DNA of 64,000 nucleotides from Natronorubrum aibiense (GCF_009392895.1 NZ_CP045489.1:186001-250000), one strand, 5' to 3'; positions 41,126 to 54,413 are shown, counted from the stretch's first letter. The notes: generated by a model not told the origin, from the letters alone. Translations and numbers: made by a program.

Positions 41126-41137
41126 GATCATAGCTTC

Positions 41138-41480
41138 TTAGCGGTCTTTTTGATGTAATGGAAAGTGAACACGAGGACGATCTCCCGGAACTGGCGGTAC
41201 CAGAACCGCGAATGCAGGGCGAGGCTTGCATTCGCAGTTTTGCAATCTCTTTCGCTTGATCGGCCGTCTCGCCGGTTTCAGCGATCGATTCGTTGACCTC
41301 ATGGATTTGGCTGGCGATCTTCTTGCGGTTGCGCTCGGCACGGCTCTGTTCCTGCTGGAGATCGTCGATACGCTCCTCGAGGCGTCACACTGGAACAATG
41401 TTGACTCCAACCTCGAGGACTCCGGCAATGATGAAGCAGATGGACGCACTCACAATACCATTGAAACACGAGAGCCTGAC
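41138..41480 (-). pseudogene. Remnant of a membrane/coiled-coil gene
   Basis: The minus frame reads RLSCFNGIVSASICFIIAGV to VNIVPV, then a stop codon, then EERIDDLQQEQSRAERNRKK, IASQIHEVNESIAETGETAD, QAKEIAKLRMQ, a long coiled coil. The in-frame stop between the membrane segment and the coil (about 41390) breaks the gene. The C-terminus becomes Arg/Ser-rich and decayed. Not recognised. Confidence 0.4.
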
Positions 41481-41527
41481 GCTGTATGGTGATTCACCAA
41501 AACCAATAATATTATTATCAGCTACTG

Positions 41528-42187
41528 TCAATGGTCATCATCGTGGCTGCCATCCCCGCCTTCACTACTTTCGTGTCCACCGTGCCCGCTGTCACCACCG
41601 CTTCGAACCATCTCATTCAGTTCGCGGATCTTCTCGTGAGTACCGTCGGGTAATTCAGACTGCGGCTCGGCCATTCCAGGCTGGTCGTCGAGCTGGGGAT
41701 CACCGACGACAACGCACCCGAGCATCCCTGTGTTTTCGTGTGGGCGACAGTAATAGTCATAGACTCCTTCAGTTTCGAATGTGTGTTCAAAGGTTGCCCC
41801 TTGGTCGTCGATTTCCCCGCTATCCCATGCCTTAGCGTCATCAGGAATCCTCTGGGGCTTGTCGTTCGCCGGTGCATAAGCGGTCGTCGTATGAGAACCG
41901 CTCTCGAGCGTCCACGTGATCGTCTCTCCAAGTTCGATTTCAGCGACATGGGGCTCGAAGTGAGTTCCAGAGTCATTCGTCACCATTGTCACTTCGGCTA
42001 CACTCTCAGACGTACTATCCGTTTCATTGCTCTCATTGTCGAGATCCTCGCTCGAGTTAGTAGCCCCCTCATCCGAGTTGGCATCGTTCTCTGATTGGTC
42101 GTCTTCGGTCAGACAACCGGCAAGTCCAGTTACAATTGCACCACTAGCTATCCCAAGTACGTGCCGCCGATATGGTTGATCGCTCAT
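41528..42187 (-). CDS. Halocyanin-like blue copper lipoprotein
   Basis: The 219-residue protein has a Tat lipoprotein signal (RRHVLGIASGAIVTGLAG, Cys25) and an acidic Ser/Asn/Glu linker. The type-1 copper domain keeps all ligands: H99 in ESGSHTT, C147 and H150 in YYCRPHENTGM, and M155. The C-terminal tail is Gly/His-rich (GGDSGHGGHESS). Halocyanins are membrane-anchored electron carriers. It opens the copper island; repeat copy 2 lies just upstream of it (42222). Confidence 0.85.
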   Translation of the reverse strand: MSDQPYRRHVLGIASGAIVTGLAGCLTEDDQSENDANSDEGATNSSEDLDNESNETDSTSESVAEVTMVTNDSGTHFEPHVAEIELGETITWTLESGSHTTTAYAPANDKPQRIPDDAKAWDSGEIDDQGATFEHTFETEGVYDYYCRPHENTGMLGCVVVGDPQLDDQPGMAEPQSELPDGTHEKIRELNEMVRSGGDSGHGGHESSEGGDGSHDDDH

Positions 42188-42221
42188 TGTGATTGCTAAA
42201 TTGGCGATTCGTCTCCTTTCC

Positions 42222-42579
42222 TTATCAAGCAGAGTAGGGCGCTAAAACCTCGCGCTTCAGCGCGGGGATACAGCGCCCGCACGTAGTTTTAAGAGGTTCT
42301 ACGGCGGACTGAATGCTATCCGAGGCGGTCTATCCGCCCTATCCCAATGAGACAGTATCGGGATTCGCCCTTTCGTCGTGGAAGGCACCCCTTCCATTAG
42401 ACGAACAGGGTGCAGGAAGCACAAGATAACTCCGAATCCCCGTCTTCTCAACGGTGGATAGGGGTAACGGTAGCGTGGCACTGCCAGCATTCCCTCGGGG
42501 ATGTGAAACCGTAAATCTCCCAACTCAGCAAGCTTCGGCTTGTGGGAAGCTCCGCCGTTTACGGCGGAGAGGATGTCAC
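42222..42579 (-). mobile_element. PATE-like element, copy 2
   Basis: Same 358-bp sequence as copies 1 and 3, in reverse orientation: TTATCAAGCAGAGTAGGGCG at 42222 and GGATGTCAC at 42571-42579. Its hairpin ends are intact. It differs from copy 3 at only a few positions (for example CGTCTTCTC versus CGTCTCCTC). It adjoins a SHOCT-type gene whose frameshifted reading frame ends inside the element. Confidence 0.75.
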
Positions 42580-42917
42580 TCGGCATATAATGTCAAACTC
42601 GTTGGTTTACTTCGACTGTTCGAGCCTGTCGTGGCGGGCTTCGAACTCTTCGTCAGTGAGATCGCCGCGAGCGTATGCCTGGCGATCTGGAGGAGCGTCG
42701 AGGGACGGTACCAGCTCCACCAGTCGAGGTACGCCACTCCGAACAGACTTCCAACGTAGACGATCCATGCTGTCCAGCCGAGCCAGAACGTCCAGTTGCG
42801 GGTGCCGTGGGTCCAGAACCGGACTGACTGGCTCCGGATACTCACGAGAAGTCCACCGAGCAGTATCCCTCCGGACAGGAGTCCAAGGCCAAACAGCGAT
42901 GTCTTGATGACGGGCAT
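42576..42917 (-). pseudogene. Membrane SHOCT-domain protein with frameshifted C-terminus
   Basis: The start MPVIKTSLFGLGLLSGGILL opens two spans; then the frame reads WYRPSTLLQIARHTLAAISL. In the +1 frame the same DNA reads DAPPDRQAYARGDLTDEEFE, ARHDRLEQSK with a TAA at 42609-42607, which is the SHOCT motif (Y-A-R-G-D-L-T-D-E-E-F-E-x-R). A 1-nt indel near 42700 therefore removes SHOCT, and translation runs on into repeat copy 2, stopping at 42576. Compare the intact SHOCT proteins at 57255 and 58124. Confidence 0.75.
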
Positions 42918-42932
42918 GGGTGAGATTGTGGG

Positions 42933-45260
42933 TTACGCAGGCAGGGAGAGATCTACATTCCCTAGTCTGCGGGCGTTAATCGCGACGATGATCGTCGACA
43001 GCGACATAAACACGGCGCCGATCGCCGGCGACAGGAGGATACCGATGGGTGCGAGAATCCCCGCCGCAAGCGGGAGCGCGAATACGTTGTAGCCGGTCGC
43101 CCAGACAAGATTTTCCTGCATCTTCCGGTAGCTCGCCTTCGACAGTCGGATGAGCCGCACCACATCCACCGGGTTGTTGTCGACGAGGATGATATCGCCC
43201 GATTCGATGGCGACGTCGGTCCCCGATCCGATGGCGATACCGACGTCAGCTCTCGTGAGCGCCGGCGCGTCGTTGACACCGTCGCCGACCATCGCGACGA
43301 ATTTCCCTTCCGACTGGAGCCGTTCGACCTTCGTGTCCTTCTCCTCGGGCAGCACCTCCGCGAAGTACTGGTCAATACCGAGTTCCTCGGACACAGCCCT
43401 CGCGACATCCTCGCTGTCGCCAGTGAGCATTGCCACTTCGATGCCCATCCCGTGCAGCGCCTCGATAGCCTGCCGGCTTTCTTCCCGAATGACGTCTGCC
43501 AGCGCGAACGCTGCGGCGATCTCGGATTCATCGTGGACCAGGTAGATGATCGTCTGTGCGTTCGAGCCGGCTTCCTCAGCGAAGGCAGCGATATCGTCAG
43601 GTCGTTCGATGCCGAGTTTCTCGATCAGGTTGGGGCCACCCAGATGAACCGTCTTGCCATCGACGGTGGCTCTGACACCGAGACCGCGAAGGTTCTCGAA
43701 GTTCGAGACGCTCGCTCGCTGCACCTCCCGTTCCTCAGCAGCATCCCGGATGGCGCGAGCGATCATATGTTCGGAGTCGCCCTCGACACCAGCGGCGATT
43801 TCGAACACGCGCTCTTCACTCCAGTCGCCTGCCGTCTCGACGTCGACGACGCCCTGTTCGCCCTTCGTGAGCGTGCCCGTCTTGTCGAACATCACCGTAT
43901 CGAGGTTACGAGATTCCTCCATGGCTATGCGGTCGCGGATGAGCATCCCGTTCTGGGCAGCGGTCGAGGTGTTGATTGCGACAACGAGCGGGACGGCCAG
44001 GCCAAGTGCGTGGGGACACGCGATGACGAGAACCGTGACCACGCGTTCGAGAACACCGATGTTGAACCCGACTGCGACGATCCACGCGACGGCCGTAATG
44101 CCCGCAACGGCGAGTGCGACGTAGAACAGCCACCCTGCTGCGCGGTCCGCCAGGAGCTGCGTGCGGGATTTGGACTGCCGGGCTTCATCAACGAGCCGCA
44201 TGATGCCTGCCAACGTCGTCTCCTCGCCCGTCTTAGTGATTCTGATGCGGAGGCTCCCGTCCTGGTTGACCGTCCCGGCGACCACTTCTGAGCCGGGTTC
44301 TTTGCCCACGGACCTGGACTCGCCGGTGATCATCGATTCGTCGACGGACGACTCGCCCTCGGCGACCTCGCCGTCGGCGGGAACCGAAGCACCGGGACGA
44401 ACGAGTACGACGTCGTCCTCAGAGAGTTCGTCGACTGGCACTTCCTCGGTATCCCCACTCTCGGTGACGCGCTCGGCGGTGTCGGGCATGAGCTTCGCCA
44501 GTTCGTCGAGCGCACCGGAGGCCTGTCGGACCGAGCGCATCTCCATCCAGTGGCCCAGCAGCATGATGTCGATCAGCGTGACCAGTTCCCAGAAGAACGG
44601 CGTCGTCCCTTCGAGAAACAGGCTCGCGATCGAGTAGACGAACGCAACGGTGATCGCCAGCGAGATCAGCATCATCATCCCTGGCTCACGGTTCTCGAGT
44701 TCCGTCCGGGCCATCGAGAGGAACGGCACGCCACCGTACGCGAAGATCACGACTGAGAGGACGGGTGTGATCCAGACGCTTCCAGGGAACGACGGCGCCG
44801 TGTAGCCGAAGACATCCTGAATGAACTCGCTGAAGAAGATGACCGGCACCGAGAGCACGAGCGACACCCAGAACCGCCGCCGGAACATCTGCTCGTGGCC
44901 CGTGTGGTCCGTGTGGGCGGCGTGATCTTCGTGCCTTCCCTCGTGGACGTCCGCGCCTTGGTCGTGTGCATCGTGATCGTGTTCGCCCTCTCCAGTATGG
45001 GCGTGGCTGTGTCCGGGCTCGGCTTCGGGATTGTGGTGTGCGTGTTCGTCGGTGCTTCCGGGTTCCGTGGTAGTCTCGCCCGTCCGGTCGTGGTTCGTGT
45101 GCTCGGAAGAGTGGGGAGGCTCCGTGGTAGATGAGGGATCTGTCGCTCGCCTCCTTCCATCTGCTTCTAACTGGCAAATACGGCAGCAGTAGACGGGTCT
45201 CTCGGAATTAGTTTCCGACGAAGCGTCCCGTGTACGCTCGTGGTCTATGTGGTTGCTCAT
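42933..45260 (-). CDS. copB: Copper-translocating P1B-type ATPase, CopB-like
   Basis: The 775-residue protein has a long His/Asp/Glu-rich N-terminus with YCCRICQLE and many H-x-H motifs instead of an HMA domain. P-type motifs follow: TGES (actuator), CPH in [12 protein letters not shown] (the CopB-type ion-site signature), [11 protein letters not shown] (phosphorylated Asp) and [20 protein letters not shown]. The membrane topology has eight spans. CPH-type ATPases export Cu2+/Cu+ or Ag+. It lies upstream of the broken SHOCT gene on the same strand. Confidence 0.9.
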   Translation of the reverse strand: MSNHIDHERTRDASSETNSERPVYCCRICQLEADGRRRATDPSSTTEPPHSSEHTNHDRTGETTTEPGSTDEHAHHNPEAEPGHSHAHTGEGEHDHDAHDQGADVHEGRHEDHAAHTDHTGHEQMFRRRFWVSLVLSVPVIFFSEFIQDVFGYTAPSFPGSVWITPVLSVVIFAYGGVPFLSMARTELENREPGMMMLISLAITVAFVYSIASLFLEGTTPFFWELVTLIDIMLLGHWMEMRSVRQASGALDELAKLMPDTAERVTESGDTEEVPVDELSEDDVVLVRPGASVPADGEVAEGESSVDESMITGESRSVGKEPGSEVVAGTVNQDGSLRIRITKTGEETTLAGIMRLVDEARQSKSRTQLLADRAAGWLFYVALAVAGITAVAWIVAVGFNIGVLERVVTVLVIACPHALGLAVPLVVAINTSTAAQNGMLIRDRIAMEESRNLDTVMFDKTGTLTKGEQGVVDVETAGDWSEERVFEIAAGVEGDSEHMIARAIRDAAEEREVQRASVSNFENLRGLGVRATVDGKTVHLGGPNLIEKLGIERPDDIAAFAEEAGSNAQTIIYLVHDESEIAAAFALADVIREESRQAIEALHGMGIEVAMLTGDSEDVARAVSEELGIDQYFAEVLPEEKDTKVERLQSEGKFVAMVGDGVNDAPALTRADVGIAIGSGTDVAIESGDIILVDNNPVDVVRLIRLSKASYRKMQENLVWATGYNVFALPLAAGILAPIGILLSPAIGAVFMSLSTIIVAINARRLGNVDLSLPA

Positions 45261-45384
45261 GGGTTGGGTGTTGGTGCCATTCCCCCATTATTCTGTCCGG
45301 GACCTGATACTGCGCGGGACGATCAGGGCAGGCGGACTCGGAAGAGAACGACGAGGTGGTTGTCCGCGAACGTTCTGGGTGCTC

Positions 45385-45582
45385 TCAGGCGTGGGCTGTG
45401 TATCCAGCGTCTTCGACGGCTTGCACGAGGGCCGTGACGTCGGCGTCACCATCGACACTCGCCTGTTCGGCCTCACGATCGGCGGTGGCGTCAGTCACAC
45501 TAGACACGCCTTGAAGTGCCTCTTCGACTGTCTGTTCACAATGGCCGCAGGTCATTCCCGCGACGGTGATCGTTTGACTCAT
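45385..45582 (-). CDS. copZ: CopZ-like heavy-metal-associated chaperone
   Basis: The 65-residue protein starts MSQTITVAGMTCGHCEQTVE and is a complete HMA domain with the G-M-T-C-x-x-C metal site. The rest (EALQGVSSVTDATADREAEQ, VTALVQAVEDAGYTAHA) keeps the beta-alpha-beta fold. CopZ-type proteins deliver Cu+ to P1B ATPases. It is divergent from the Lrp/TRASH regulator at 45716 across a 133-bp spacer and lies upstream of copB on the same strand. Confidence 0.9.
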   Translation of the reverse strand: MSQTITVAGMTCGHCEQTVEEALQGVSSVTDATADREAEQASVDGDADVTALVQAVEDAGYTAHA

Positions 45583-45715
45583 TCCAGTGAGAGATACGGA
45601 CGGCTCCTCTTTGTCGTTTGCTGCTTCGATACTGCTGTTCGAACGGCCGTAAAACGACGCATTCCAAAGTATCTGCTGGGGAATCGTATTGTATCCTGGA
45701 TCCCTATCGCCTAGT

Positions 45716-46306
45716 ATGCGGGACTTGGACGAAACCGACATGGAGATTCTCTCACAGTTAGCCGAGAACGCCCGTCGCCCGTTCAGCGCGATCGGCGAGG
45801 AAGTTGGCCTCTCGGGGCCAGCGGTTTCAGATCGCGTCACACGGCTCCAAGAGACCGGGGTCATCAACCACTTCACTATCGATGTCGACCGTACCAAACT
45901 CAGAGCTGGTGTGCCGGTACTTGTCCAGCTAGATAACCCATCTGAGTCATTCGACGCGGTTCGTGAGCGGGTCAGGAATGATGACGCCGTCGAACACATG
46001 TTCATTACGTCCGAGGGAGACCTCTGGTTCTACGGACGTGCAGAAGCACAGAACGTCCGGGTGTGGGTGAACACACTTCTGGATGGCGCTGACTCGGTTG
46101 ATTACACAGTCACGTTAGTCGACGAAGTCGAGTGGACGCCATCGATCGACGGCGTCGAGTTCGCACTCACGTGTGCCGAGTGCAGTAATACTGTGGATTC
46201 TGAGGGGGAGACGAGTCGTATTGGCGGAGAACTCTATCATTTCTGTTGTCCATCGTGTCAGAGTCGATTCAAAGATCGACACCAACGTCTCGAAGAGGGC
46301 GTGTAG
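45716..46306 (+). CDS. Lrp/AsnC-type regulator with C-terminal TRASH metal domain
   Basis: The start MRDLDETDMEILSQLAENAR is chosen because it begins the HTH; the upstream start at 45689 adds nine residues. The wHTH (RRPFSAIGEEVGLSGPAVSD, RVTRLQETGVINHFTID) is followed by an Lrp-like ligand domain and a TRASH zinc/copper-binding tail C-A-E-C...C-C-P-S-C-Q-S-R-F. TRASH-Lrp proteins are archaeal copper regulators (CopT/CopR-like). It sits between copZ (divergent) and the CopA-type ATPase, which it probably controls. Confidence 0.85.
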   Translation: MRDLDETDMEILSQLAENARRPFSAIGEEVGLSGPAVSDRVTRLQETGVINHFTIDVDRTKLRAGVPVLVQLDNPSESFDAVRERVRNDDAVEHMFITSEGDLWFYGRAEAQNVRVWVNTLLDGADSVDYTVTLVDEVEWTPSIDGVEFALTCAECSNTVDSEGETSRIGGELYHFCCPSCQSRFKDRHQRLEEGV

Positions 46307-46396
46307 CGCTGACGTTGGTTTGGAACCGAAAGTAAACGCCGTTGATTACCCTCACTATCCAAGTAGAAACTCACCTAACGGAGTAGCCCCTATAGT

Positions 46397-49009
46397 ATGA
46401 TAATGGAAACACGCACAGCACATCTCGACATCACAGGGATGACCTGTGCCAACTGCTCGGGGACAGTTAGCGACGCCCTGGAGTCACTCGACGGCGTCAT
46501 CGAGGCGAACGCCAATTTCGCCACGGATGAGGGCTCCGTCGAGTACAACCCTGACGAGGTATCGCTTGCAGAGATTTACGAGACGATCGAGGACGCCGGC
46601 TACGGTGCGGTGTCTGACACGGTGACCATAGGCATCTCCGACATGACCTGTGCCAACTGTGTACAGACGAACGAGACCGCGCTCGAGAACACGCCGGGTG
46701 TTATCGCGGCCGAGGCAAACTTCGCCACCGACGAAGCGCAGGTCAGGTACAACCCTGCGGACACGTCCCTCGACGCGCTCTACGACGCTATCGAGGACGC
46801 TGGTTACTCGCCGGTCCGTGAAGACAGCGACAGCGGTGAATCGGGTGAAGATGCTCGGGACGCTGCACGACAGGGAGAGATTCGAAAACAGCTTCGACTG
46901 ACGCTGTTCGGAGCCGCGCTGTCGGCCCCGATGCTGTTTTTCCTCGCAGAGAAGTTTCTGCTCGGCGGGGGAATTCTCCCGGAGACGGTCTTCGGCGTCG
47001 AATTTGGGTGGGTTGAGTTCCTGCTGGCGACACCCGTTCAGGCCGTGCTTGGCTGGCCGTTCTACAAGAACTCCTACAACGCGCTGGTCAACAACAGGCG
47101 CGCCAACATGGACGTTCTCATCGCACTGGGTTCGTCCACTGCGTATTTTTACTCCGTTGCAGTACTTGCCGGACTGATCGCGGGAAGCTTGTACTTCGAC
47201 ACTGCCGCGCTCATCCTGGTGTTCATCACCCTTGGGAACTACCTCGAAGCCCGCTCGAAAGGGCAGGCAGGCGACGCCCTTCGGAAGCTCCTCGAAATGG
47301 AGGCCGAGACGGCCACCGTTGTCGACGAGGACGGTACCGAAGTGGAAGTGCCACTCGAAGATGTCACAGTCGGCGACCGCATGAAGGTCCGTCCAGGCGA
47401 GCAGATCCCGACCGACGGCGTCGTCATCGACGGCCAGAGCGCCGTTGACGAGTCGATGGTCACCGGCGAGTCGGTCCCCGTCGAAAAAGGCGAGGGCGAC
47501 GAGGTTGTTGGCTCAACGATCAACGAGAACGGTGTGCTCGTCGTCGAGGCGACGAAGGTCGGAAAGGACACCGCCCTCCAGCAGATCGTTCAGACAGTCA
47601 AGGAGGCCCAGTCCCGCCAGCCAGACATCCAGAACCTCGCCGACCGCATCTCGGCGTACTTCGTCCCAGCAGTCATCGCGAACGCGTTGCTGTGGGGCAC
47701 TGTGTGGTTCCTCTTCCCCGAAGCACTCGCCGGATTCGTCGACTGGCTCCCGCTCTGGGGAGCGGTCGCTGGCGGACCAGCCGTGGCTGGTGGCACTGTC
47801 TCAGTCTTCGAGTTCGCGCTCATCGTCTTCGCGTCGTCCGTGTTGATCGCCTGTCCCTGTGCGCTGGGGTTAGCGACGCCTGCTGCAACGATGGTTGGGA
47901 CGACGATCGGTGCCCAGAACGGCGTCCTGTTCAAGGGCGGTGACATCCTCGAACGGGCGAAAGACGTCGACACGGTCGTCTTCGACAAGACGGGTACGCT
48001 GACGAAAGGCGAGATGGAACTGACCGACGTCGTCGTCTTCGATGGCGACAGACAGTCTATCACAGACGGCGGCGACACCGCTGCCGATGGCGGCCAACTA
48101 ACCGCACGTGACCGCCTCAACGAAAACGACGTGTTGCGGCTCGCGGCCACGGCCGAGAGCGGGAGCGAACACCCGCTCGCCCGGGCCATCGTCGACGGAG
48201 CCAGAGACCGCGGCATCGACGTGAGCGACCCCGACAACTTCGAGAATGTCCCTGGCCACGGTATCAAAGCGACCGTCGGCGAGAATGAGGTGCTGGTCGG
48301 AAACCGAAAGCTCCTCCGCGACAACGGGATCGACCCCTCGCCCGCTCAGGAGACGATGGAGCGCCTCGAGAACGAGGGGAAGACGGCGATGCTCGTCGCC
48401 TACGAGGGCGAACTCGTCGGTGTGGTCGCTGACGCCGACACGATCAAGGAAACTGCGACCGAGGCCGTGAGCCAACTGCAGGAGCGCGGCGTCGACGTGA
48501 TGATGATCACCGGCGACAACGAGCGGACTGCTCGTGCCGTCGCCGAGCAGGTTGGGATCGACCCCGAGAATGTCCGCGCGGAGGTTCTTCCCGAGGACAA
48601 ATCCGATGCCATCGAGGCCATTCAGGACGAAGGTCGCAAGGCGATGATGGTGGGCGACGGCGTCAACGACGCGCCCGCGCTCGCAGTCGCCCACGTCGGG
48701 ACCGCCATCGGGAGCGGGACGGACGTCGCCATCGAAGCGGCGGACGTGACGCTGATGCGCGACGATCCACTAGACGTGGTGAAGGCCATTCGAATCTCGG
48801 ACGCGACACTCCAGAAGATCAAGCAGAACCTCGTGTGGGCGCTTGGTTACAACACGGCGATGATCCCGTTGGCTTCACTCGGGCTGCTCCAGCCCGTCCT
48901 CGCAGCCGGCGCGATGGCCTTCTCGAGTGTGTCGGTGCTGTCGAACAGTCTACTGTTCCGTCGGTACACTCCAGATCACGATTACGAGCTCCTCGGCCGC
49001 CTTCGCTGA
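46397..49009 (+). CDS. copA: Cu+-exporting P1B-type ATPase, CopA-like, two HMA domains
   Basis: The 870-residue protein (start [17 protein letters not shown], or M3) has two N-terminal HMA domains ([11 protein letters not shown] and [11 protein letters not shown]), then CPCALG in [29 protein letters not shown], the [20 protein letters not shown] hinge and [14 protein letters not shown]. The CPC motif marks a P1B-1 Cu+/Ag+ exporter. A short AT-rich promoter (CCTATAGTATGATAATGG) overlaps the start, consistent with leaderless transcription. It follows the TRASH-Lrp regulator by 90 bp. Confidence 0.93.
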   Translation: MIMETRTAHLDITGMTCANCSGTVSDALESLDGVIEANANFATDEGSVEYNPDEVSLAEIYETIEDAGYGAVSDTVTIGISDMTCANCVQTNETALENTPGVIAAEANFATDEAQVRYNPADTSLDALYDAIEDAGYSPVREDSDSGESGEDARDAARQGEIRKQLRLTLFGAALSAPMLFFLAEKFLLGGGILPETVFGVEFGWVEFLLATPVQAVLGWPFYKNSYNALVNNRRANMDVLIALGSSTAYFYSVAVLAGLIAGSLYFDTAALILVFITLGNYLEARSKGQAGDALRKLLEMEAETATVVDEDGTEVEVPLEDVTVGDRMKVRPGEQIPTDGVVIDGQSAVDESMVTGESVPVEKGEGDEVVGSTINENGVLVVEATKVGKDTALQQIVQTVKEAQSRQPDIQNLADRISAYFVPAVIANALLWGTVWFLFPEALAGFVDWLPLWGAVAGGPAVAGGTVSVFEFALIVFASSVLIACPCALGLATPAATMVGTTIGAQNGVLFKGGDILERAKDVDTVVFDKTGTLTKGEMELTDVVVFDGDRQSITDGGDTAADGGQLTARDRLNENDVLRLAATAESGSEHPLARAIVDGARDRGIDVSDPDNFENVPGHGIKATVGENEVLVGNRKLLRDNGIDPSPAQETMERLENEGKTAMLVAYEGELVGVVADADTIKETATEAVSQLQERGVDVMMITGDNERTARAVAEQVGIDPENVRAEVLPEDKSDAIEAIQDEGRKAMMVGDGVNDAPALAVAHVGTAIGSGTDVAIEAADVTLMRDDPLDVVKAIRISDATLQKIKQNLVWALGYNTAMIPLASLGLLQPVLAAGAMAFSSVSVLSNSLLFRRYTPDHDYELLGRLR

Positions 49010-49027
49010 ACATCACCTGCTCGACCC

Positions 49028-49270
49028 ATGTCCAATATTTCTCGCCAAACAGTGCACGCGTATCTCGTCGAGATGGCCAGCTCCGAGCCGACGTACCTCC
49101 GTGCTCGGGAGATTGCCAATGATTTAGACGCATCACCGAAAGCTGTCGCACAGTATCTCAGTCAGCTCCAAGAGACCTCGTCGACGTATCGATCGAACAG
49201 CGGCCTGCTCATGGCGCTCTTGGGCGTGATAGTCGTGGTCCCCGGAGAGACTCGAAATACAGGAAATTAA
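49028..49270 (+). CDS. Small wHTH (DUF7123-like) protein, C-terminus possibly frameshifted
   Basis: From MSNISRQTVHAYLVEMASSE the N-terminal 55 residues make a compact wHTH-like unit: PTYLRAREIANDLDASPKAV, AQYLSQLQETS. This resembles haloarchaeal DUF7123 proteins. The C-terminus SNSGLLMALLGVIVVVPGET is unlike the family; the +1 frame reads LVDVSIEQRPAHGALGRDSR, closer to the expected V-S-I-E-Q-W-G-R-S end, so an indel near 49180 is possible. It follows copA by 18 bp and is probably in its operon. Confidence 0.55.
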   Translation: MSNISRQTVHAYLVEMASSEPTYLRAREIANDLDASPKAVAQYLSQLQETSSTYRSNSGLLMALLGVIVVVPGETRNTGN

Positions 49271-49821
49271 CCGAGAAGATATCGAGTCCAGGGATACCGT
49301 TCAACGAGCGGCACTCCACCGACCTCGTACTGTTCGATATACGCATCGAGCCCTAGTATCCGTCCAGCGCCGAACGCGGCGACAGAGAGGAACACGAGCA
49401 TGTACGCGAAATCCCCGTTGATGTAGCCGTGTGCGACGTCCCAGTTGCCGAAGTAGAACATGAGCATCATAAACGCCCCCCAGAACGCAGCGAGCCGAGT
49501 GAGCACGCCGAATAACAATCCGAGGCCGATAAGCACCTCACCCCACGGCACTGCGACGTTCACGAAGTCAACGAACCACGGCGTGTTCCCCATCGCAACG
49601 AACAAATCTGCAAGCGGACTCCCGCTGTTCGGGACGGCCCCTGTTAGATAGCCGCCGGCACTAAAACTCCCCGAGAGAACCTTGTCAAGTCCACTCTGGA
49701 AAAACGCAATTCCCATCATCAACCGAAGCGCGAAGATAAACCAGACACTCAGCGTGTGTAGTCGACCGCTTGCGGTGAACCCCCCGATCGTACTTTCTAG
49801 CTGGACTTCGTGCGATGCCAT
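49267..49821 (-). CDS. DoxX-family membrane protein
   Basis: The start MASHEVQLESTIGGFTASGR is chosen because the upstream 29 residues read poorly. The 184-residue protein has four or five spans with the DoxX pattern: ALRLMMGIAFFQSGLDKVLS, GWGEVLIGLGLLFGVLTRLA, MLMFYFGNWDVAHGYINGD. DoxX/TQO small subunits are membrane components of quinone-linked sulfur or thiosulfate oxidation, but many are stand-alone and of unknown role. Convergent with the wHTH gene (4-bp overlap). Confidence 0.8.
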   Translation of the reverse strand: MASHEVQLESTIGGFTASGRLHTLSVWFIFALRLMMGIAFFQSGLDKVLSGSFSAGGYLTGAVPNSGSPLADLFVAMGNTPWFVDFVNVAVPWGEVLIGLGLLFGVLTRLAAFWGAFMMLMFYFGNWDVAHGYINGDFAYMLVFLSVAAFGAGRILGLDAYIEQYEVGGVPLVERYPWTRYLLG

Positions 49822-49980
49822 ATTATGGGCTGACTCTCGGACGACAAATAAACCCAGGCAGTACTTTGCCTCCTCAGTATCTCTAAATAGAGGCCAGCAG
49901 CCAGACACGTCACAAAGTCAGTTTCACCAGCAGCATTCTTCGTAGTGCTCGGAAAATGGCGATTCTCTGGAGAGAGGCGG

Positions 49981-52761
<2,781 letters not shown>

Positions 52762-52888
52762 ACCTTGTCCTACGGTGACGTGGCTCTTGAATCATCTCCC
52801 CCATGGATGGGGTGACGATGTGGACGGTCACTTCTATCAGTTGGAATGAGAACGTCAGTATACATAATTCGGTTGACAACTGATTCTG

Positions 52889-53422
52889 CTACGAACTCGT
52901 CCCCGGCGACTTCGGTTTTTCAGATGCCGACGATTCGATGCGGTCCTTGAAGAAGACGAGTTCCTTGGTCGTGTGATCGTAGAGTTTCGCCTTCCCATTG
53001 AGAGCGGTCGTGAACACCCATTTCAGCGCCCGTCCCCGTCGGTTATTCGGGAAGTCCATCCAGACGGTGTGTGACATCCGAGTCCCGTCTTCAGTCTCTT
53101 CGAGTCGAATGGTGCCTCCTTCGGGAATCCGAACGGTGACGAATCCTCGAAGGAGCGGGTAGTACGCCGTCCCCGTCCAGACCGCCACGTTGGGATGGTC
53201 AATATACTGGAATCGGCCATGCAGGTCGGCGTACATCCCGGCGACCTCTTCGGCCTGGTGGAACGTTGCGCCCTCTCGGGGACGGTTATCAGGCGTGTCG
53301 TATTCGAGCCCATAGTGTTCTTCGGGGTTCGACGCCGTCCAATGGACTGGGTCGGTTACGTACTCCCAGATCTCCTCGGACGATGCGTCGATGACGATTT
53401 CGGCTTTGTCGGTGACGTACAT
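52889..53422 (-). CDS. SRPBCC-superfamily lipid/ligand-binding protein
   Basis: The 177-residue protein starts MYVTDKAEIVIDASSEEIWE, YVTDPVHWTASNPEEHYGLE, with a central beta-grip segment GATFHQAEEVAGMYADLHGR, FQYIDHPNVAVWTGTAYYPL, and a C-terminal helix region ending NGKAKLYDHTTKELVFFKDR. This is the START/SRPBCC helix-grip pattern. The ligand is unknown. It precedes repeat copy 3 in transcription order and has no obvious operon partner. Confidence 0.75.
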   Translation of the reverse strand: MYVTDKAEIVIDASSEEIWEYVTDPVHWTASNPEEHYGLEYDTPDNRPREGATFHQAEEVAGMYADLHGRFQYIDHPNVAVWTGTAYYPLLRGFVTVRIPEGGTIRLEETEDGTRMSHTVWMDFPNNRRGRALKWVFTTALNGKAKLYDHTTKELVFFKDRIESSASEKPKSPGTSS

Positions 53423-53438
53423 GGATTGGCTCCCTGAT

Positions 53439-53796
53439 TTATCAAGCGGAGTAGGGCGCTAAAACCTCGCGCTTCAGCGCGGGGATACAGCGCCCGCACG
53501 TAGTTTTAAGAGGTTCTACGGCGGACTGAATGCTATCCGAGGCGGTCTATCCGCCCTATCCCAATGAGACAGTATCGGGATTCGCCCTTTCGTCGTGGAA
53601 GGCACCCCTTCCATCAGACGAACAGGGTGCAGGAAGCACAAGATAACTCCGAATCCCCGTCTCCTCAACGGTGGATAGGGGTAACGGTAGCGTGGCACTG
53701 CCAGCATTCCCTCGGGGATGTGAAACCGTAAATCTCCCAACTCAGCAAGCTTCGGCTTGTGGGAAGCTCCGCCGTTTACGGCGGAGAGGATGTCAC
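53439..53796 (-). mobile_element. PATE-like element, copy 3
   Basis: A 358-bp copy nearly identical to copies 1 and 2, ending TTATCAAGCGGAGTAGGGCG (53439 on) and GGATGTCAC (53788-53796). The right-end TGA supplies the stop of the small membrane protein gene next to it (53793). It lies between the SRPBCC gene and that holin-like gene. Confidence 0.75.
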
Positions 53797-54092
53797 GATG
53801 CGAAGGCGTTGTACAGCCACGCGAAGGCGTACATCAAGACGAAGCTGATCACCGCTGCCTCGACCATGCCCGCCACAGTCCCGACGACGGTCGGTTCGAA
53901 GAACAGGTGCCACTGCTCCATCGCTTCGACTGCGCCCTCGTAGACGCCGATCGTTCCGAACACACCGAGCAGGAGCATCGCGATGGCAGAGACGACTGCT
54001 GCTGCGCCCGCCAGTGCCAACGAATCGAGATTCATCACGTTGGTCGTGGAGTCCATTTCGTACGCGTCTTGGTTTGTGGTAGTAGTGCTCAT
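53793..54092 (-). CDS. Small holin-like/DUF5676 membrane protein
   Basis: The 99-residue protein starts MSTTTTNQDAYEMDSTTNVM and continues NLDSLALAGAAAVVSAIAML, LLGVFGTIGVYEGAVEAMEQ, WHLFFEPTVVGTVAGMVEAA and VISFVLMYAFAWLYNAF, the pattern of archaeal DUF5676/holin-like proteins (L-D-x-L-x-x-x...W-L-Y-N-x-F). It forms three spans. Its stop codon TGA is within the end of repeat copy 3, so the native C-terminus may be one or a few residues different. Confidence 0.75.
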   Translation of the reverse strand: MSTTTTNQDAYEMDSTTNVMNLDSLALAGAAAVVSAIAMLLLGVFGTIGVYEGAVEAMEQWHLFFEPTVVGTVAGMVEAAVISFVLMYAFAWLYNAFAS

Positions 54093-54413
54093 GACTAGAG
54101 ATACGCTCTACTCCTTCAATCGGGTTTCTCTTACAATTCGAAAGGGAGTGTTTCCTTGGTAACACGGAGCAAGATTATCGTGGGGGAAACAGCGGTACAA
54201 CCCCCATATCTGTGTGGCCGGTCCGTCGGAAGACCAAGGAGCAACCACCGACTGGAATCAGCGACACGCAAAAACTGATGAGCGCGAACGCAGTCCTCGA
54301 ACGGTTGACCACGTCTGATAGCACGAATTACCTTTGATTGCAAAATTCACTCCGCCCACTGCCTCGGTTTCTTAAGAACAAATAACAAAACAGATGGCTG
54401 CGATAGTCTAGAT
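54093..54413. other. 321-bp spacer before the metal permease gene
   Basis: No coding frame on either strand is convincing (a 70-codon minus frame is Arg/Leu-rich and unlike neighbours). Just upstream of 54414, TTTCTTAAGAACAAATAAC is AT-rich and placed about 30-45 bp before the start, a likely promoter. No hairpin pair or repeat was noted. Confidence 0.4.

Noticed and set aside
43452-44291. A 279-codon plus-strand open frame opposite copB
   Set aside because: Shadow of a high-GC ATPase gene; antisense translations are Arg/Asp-rich without domain features.
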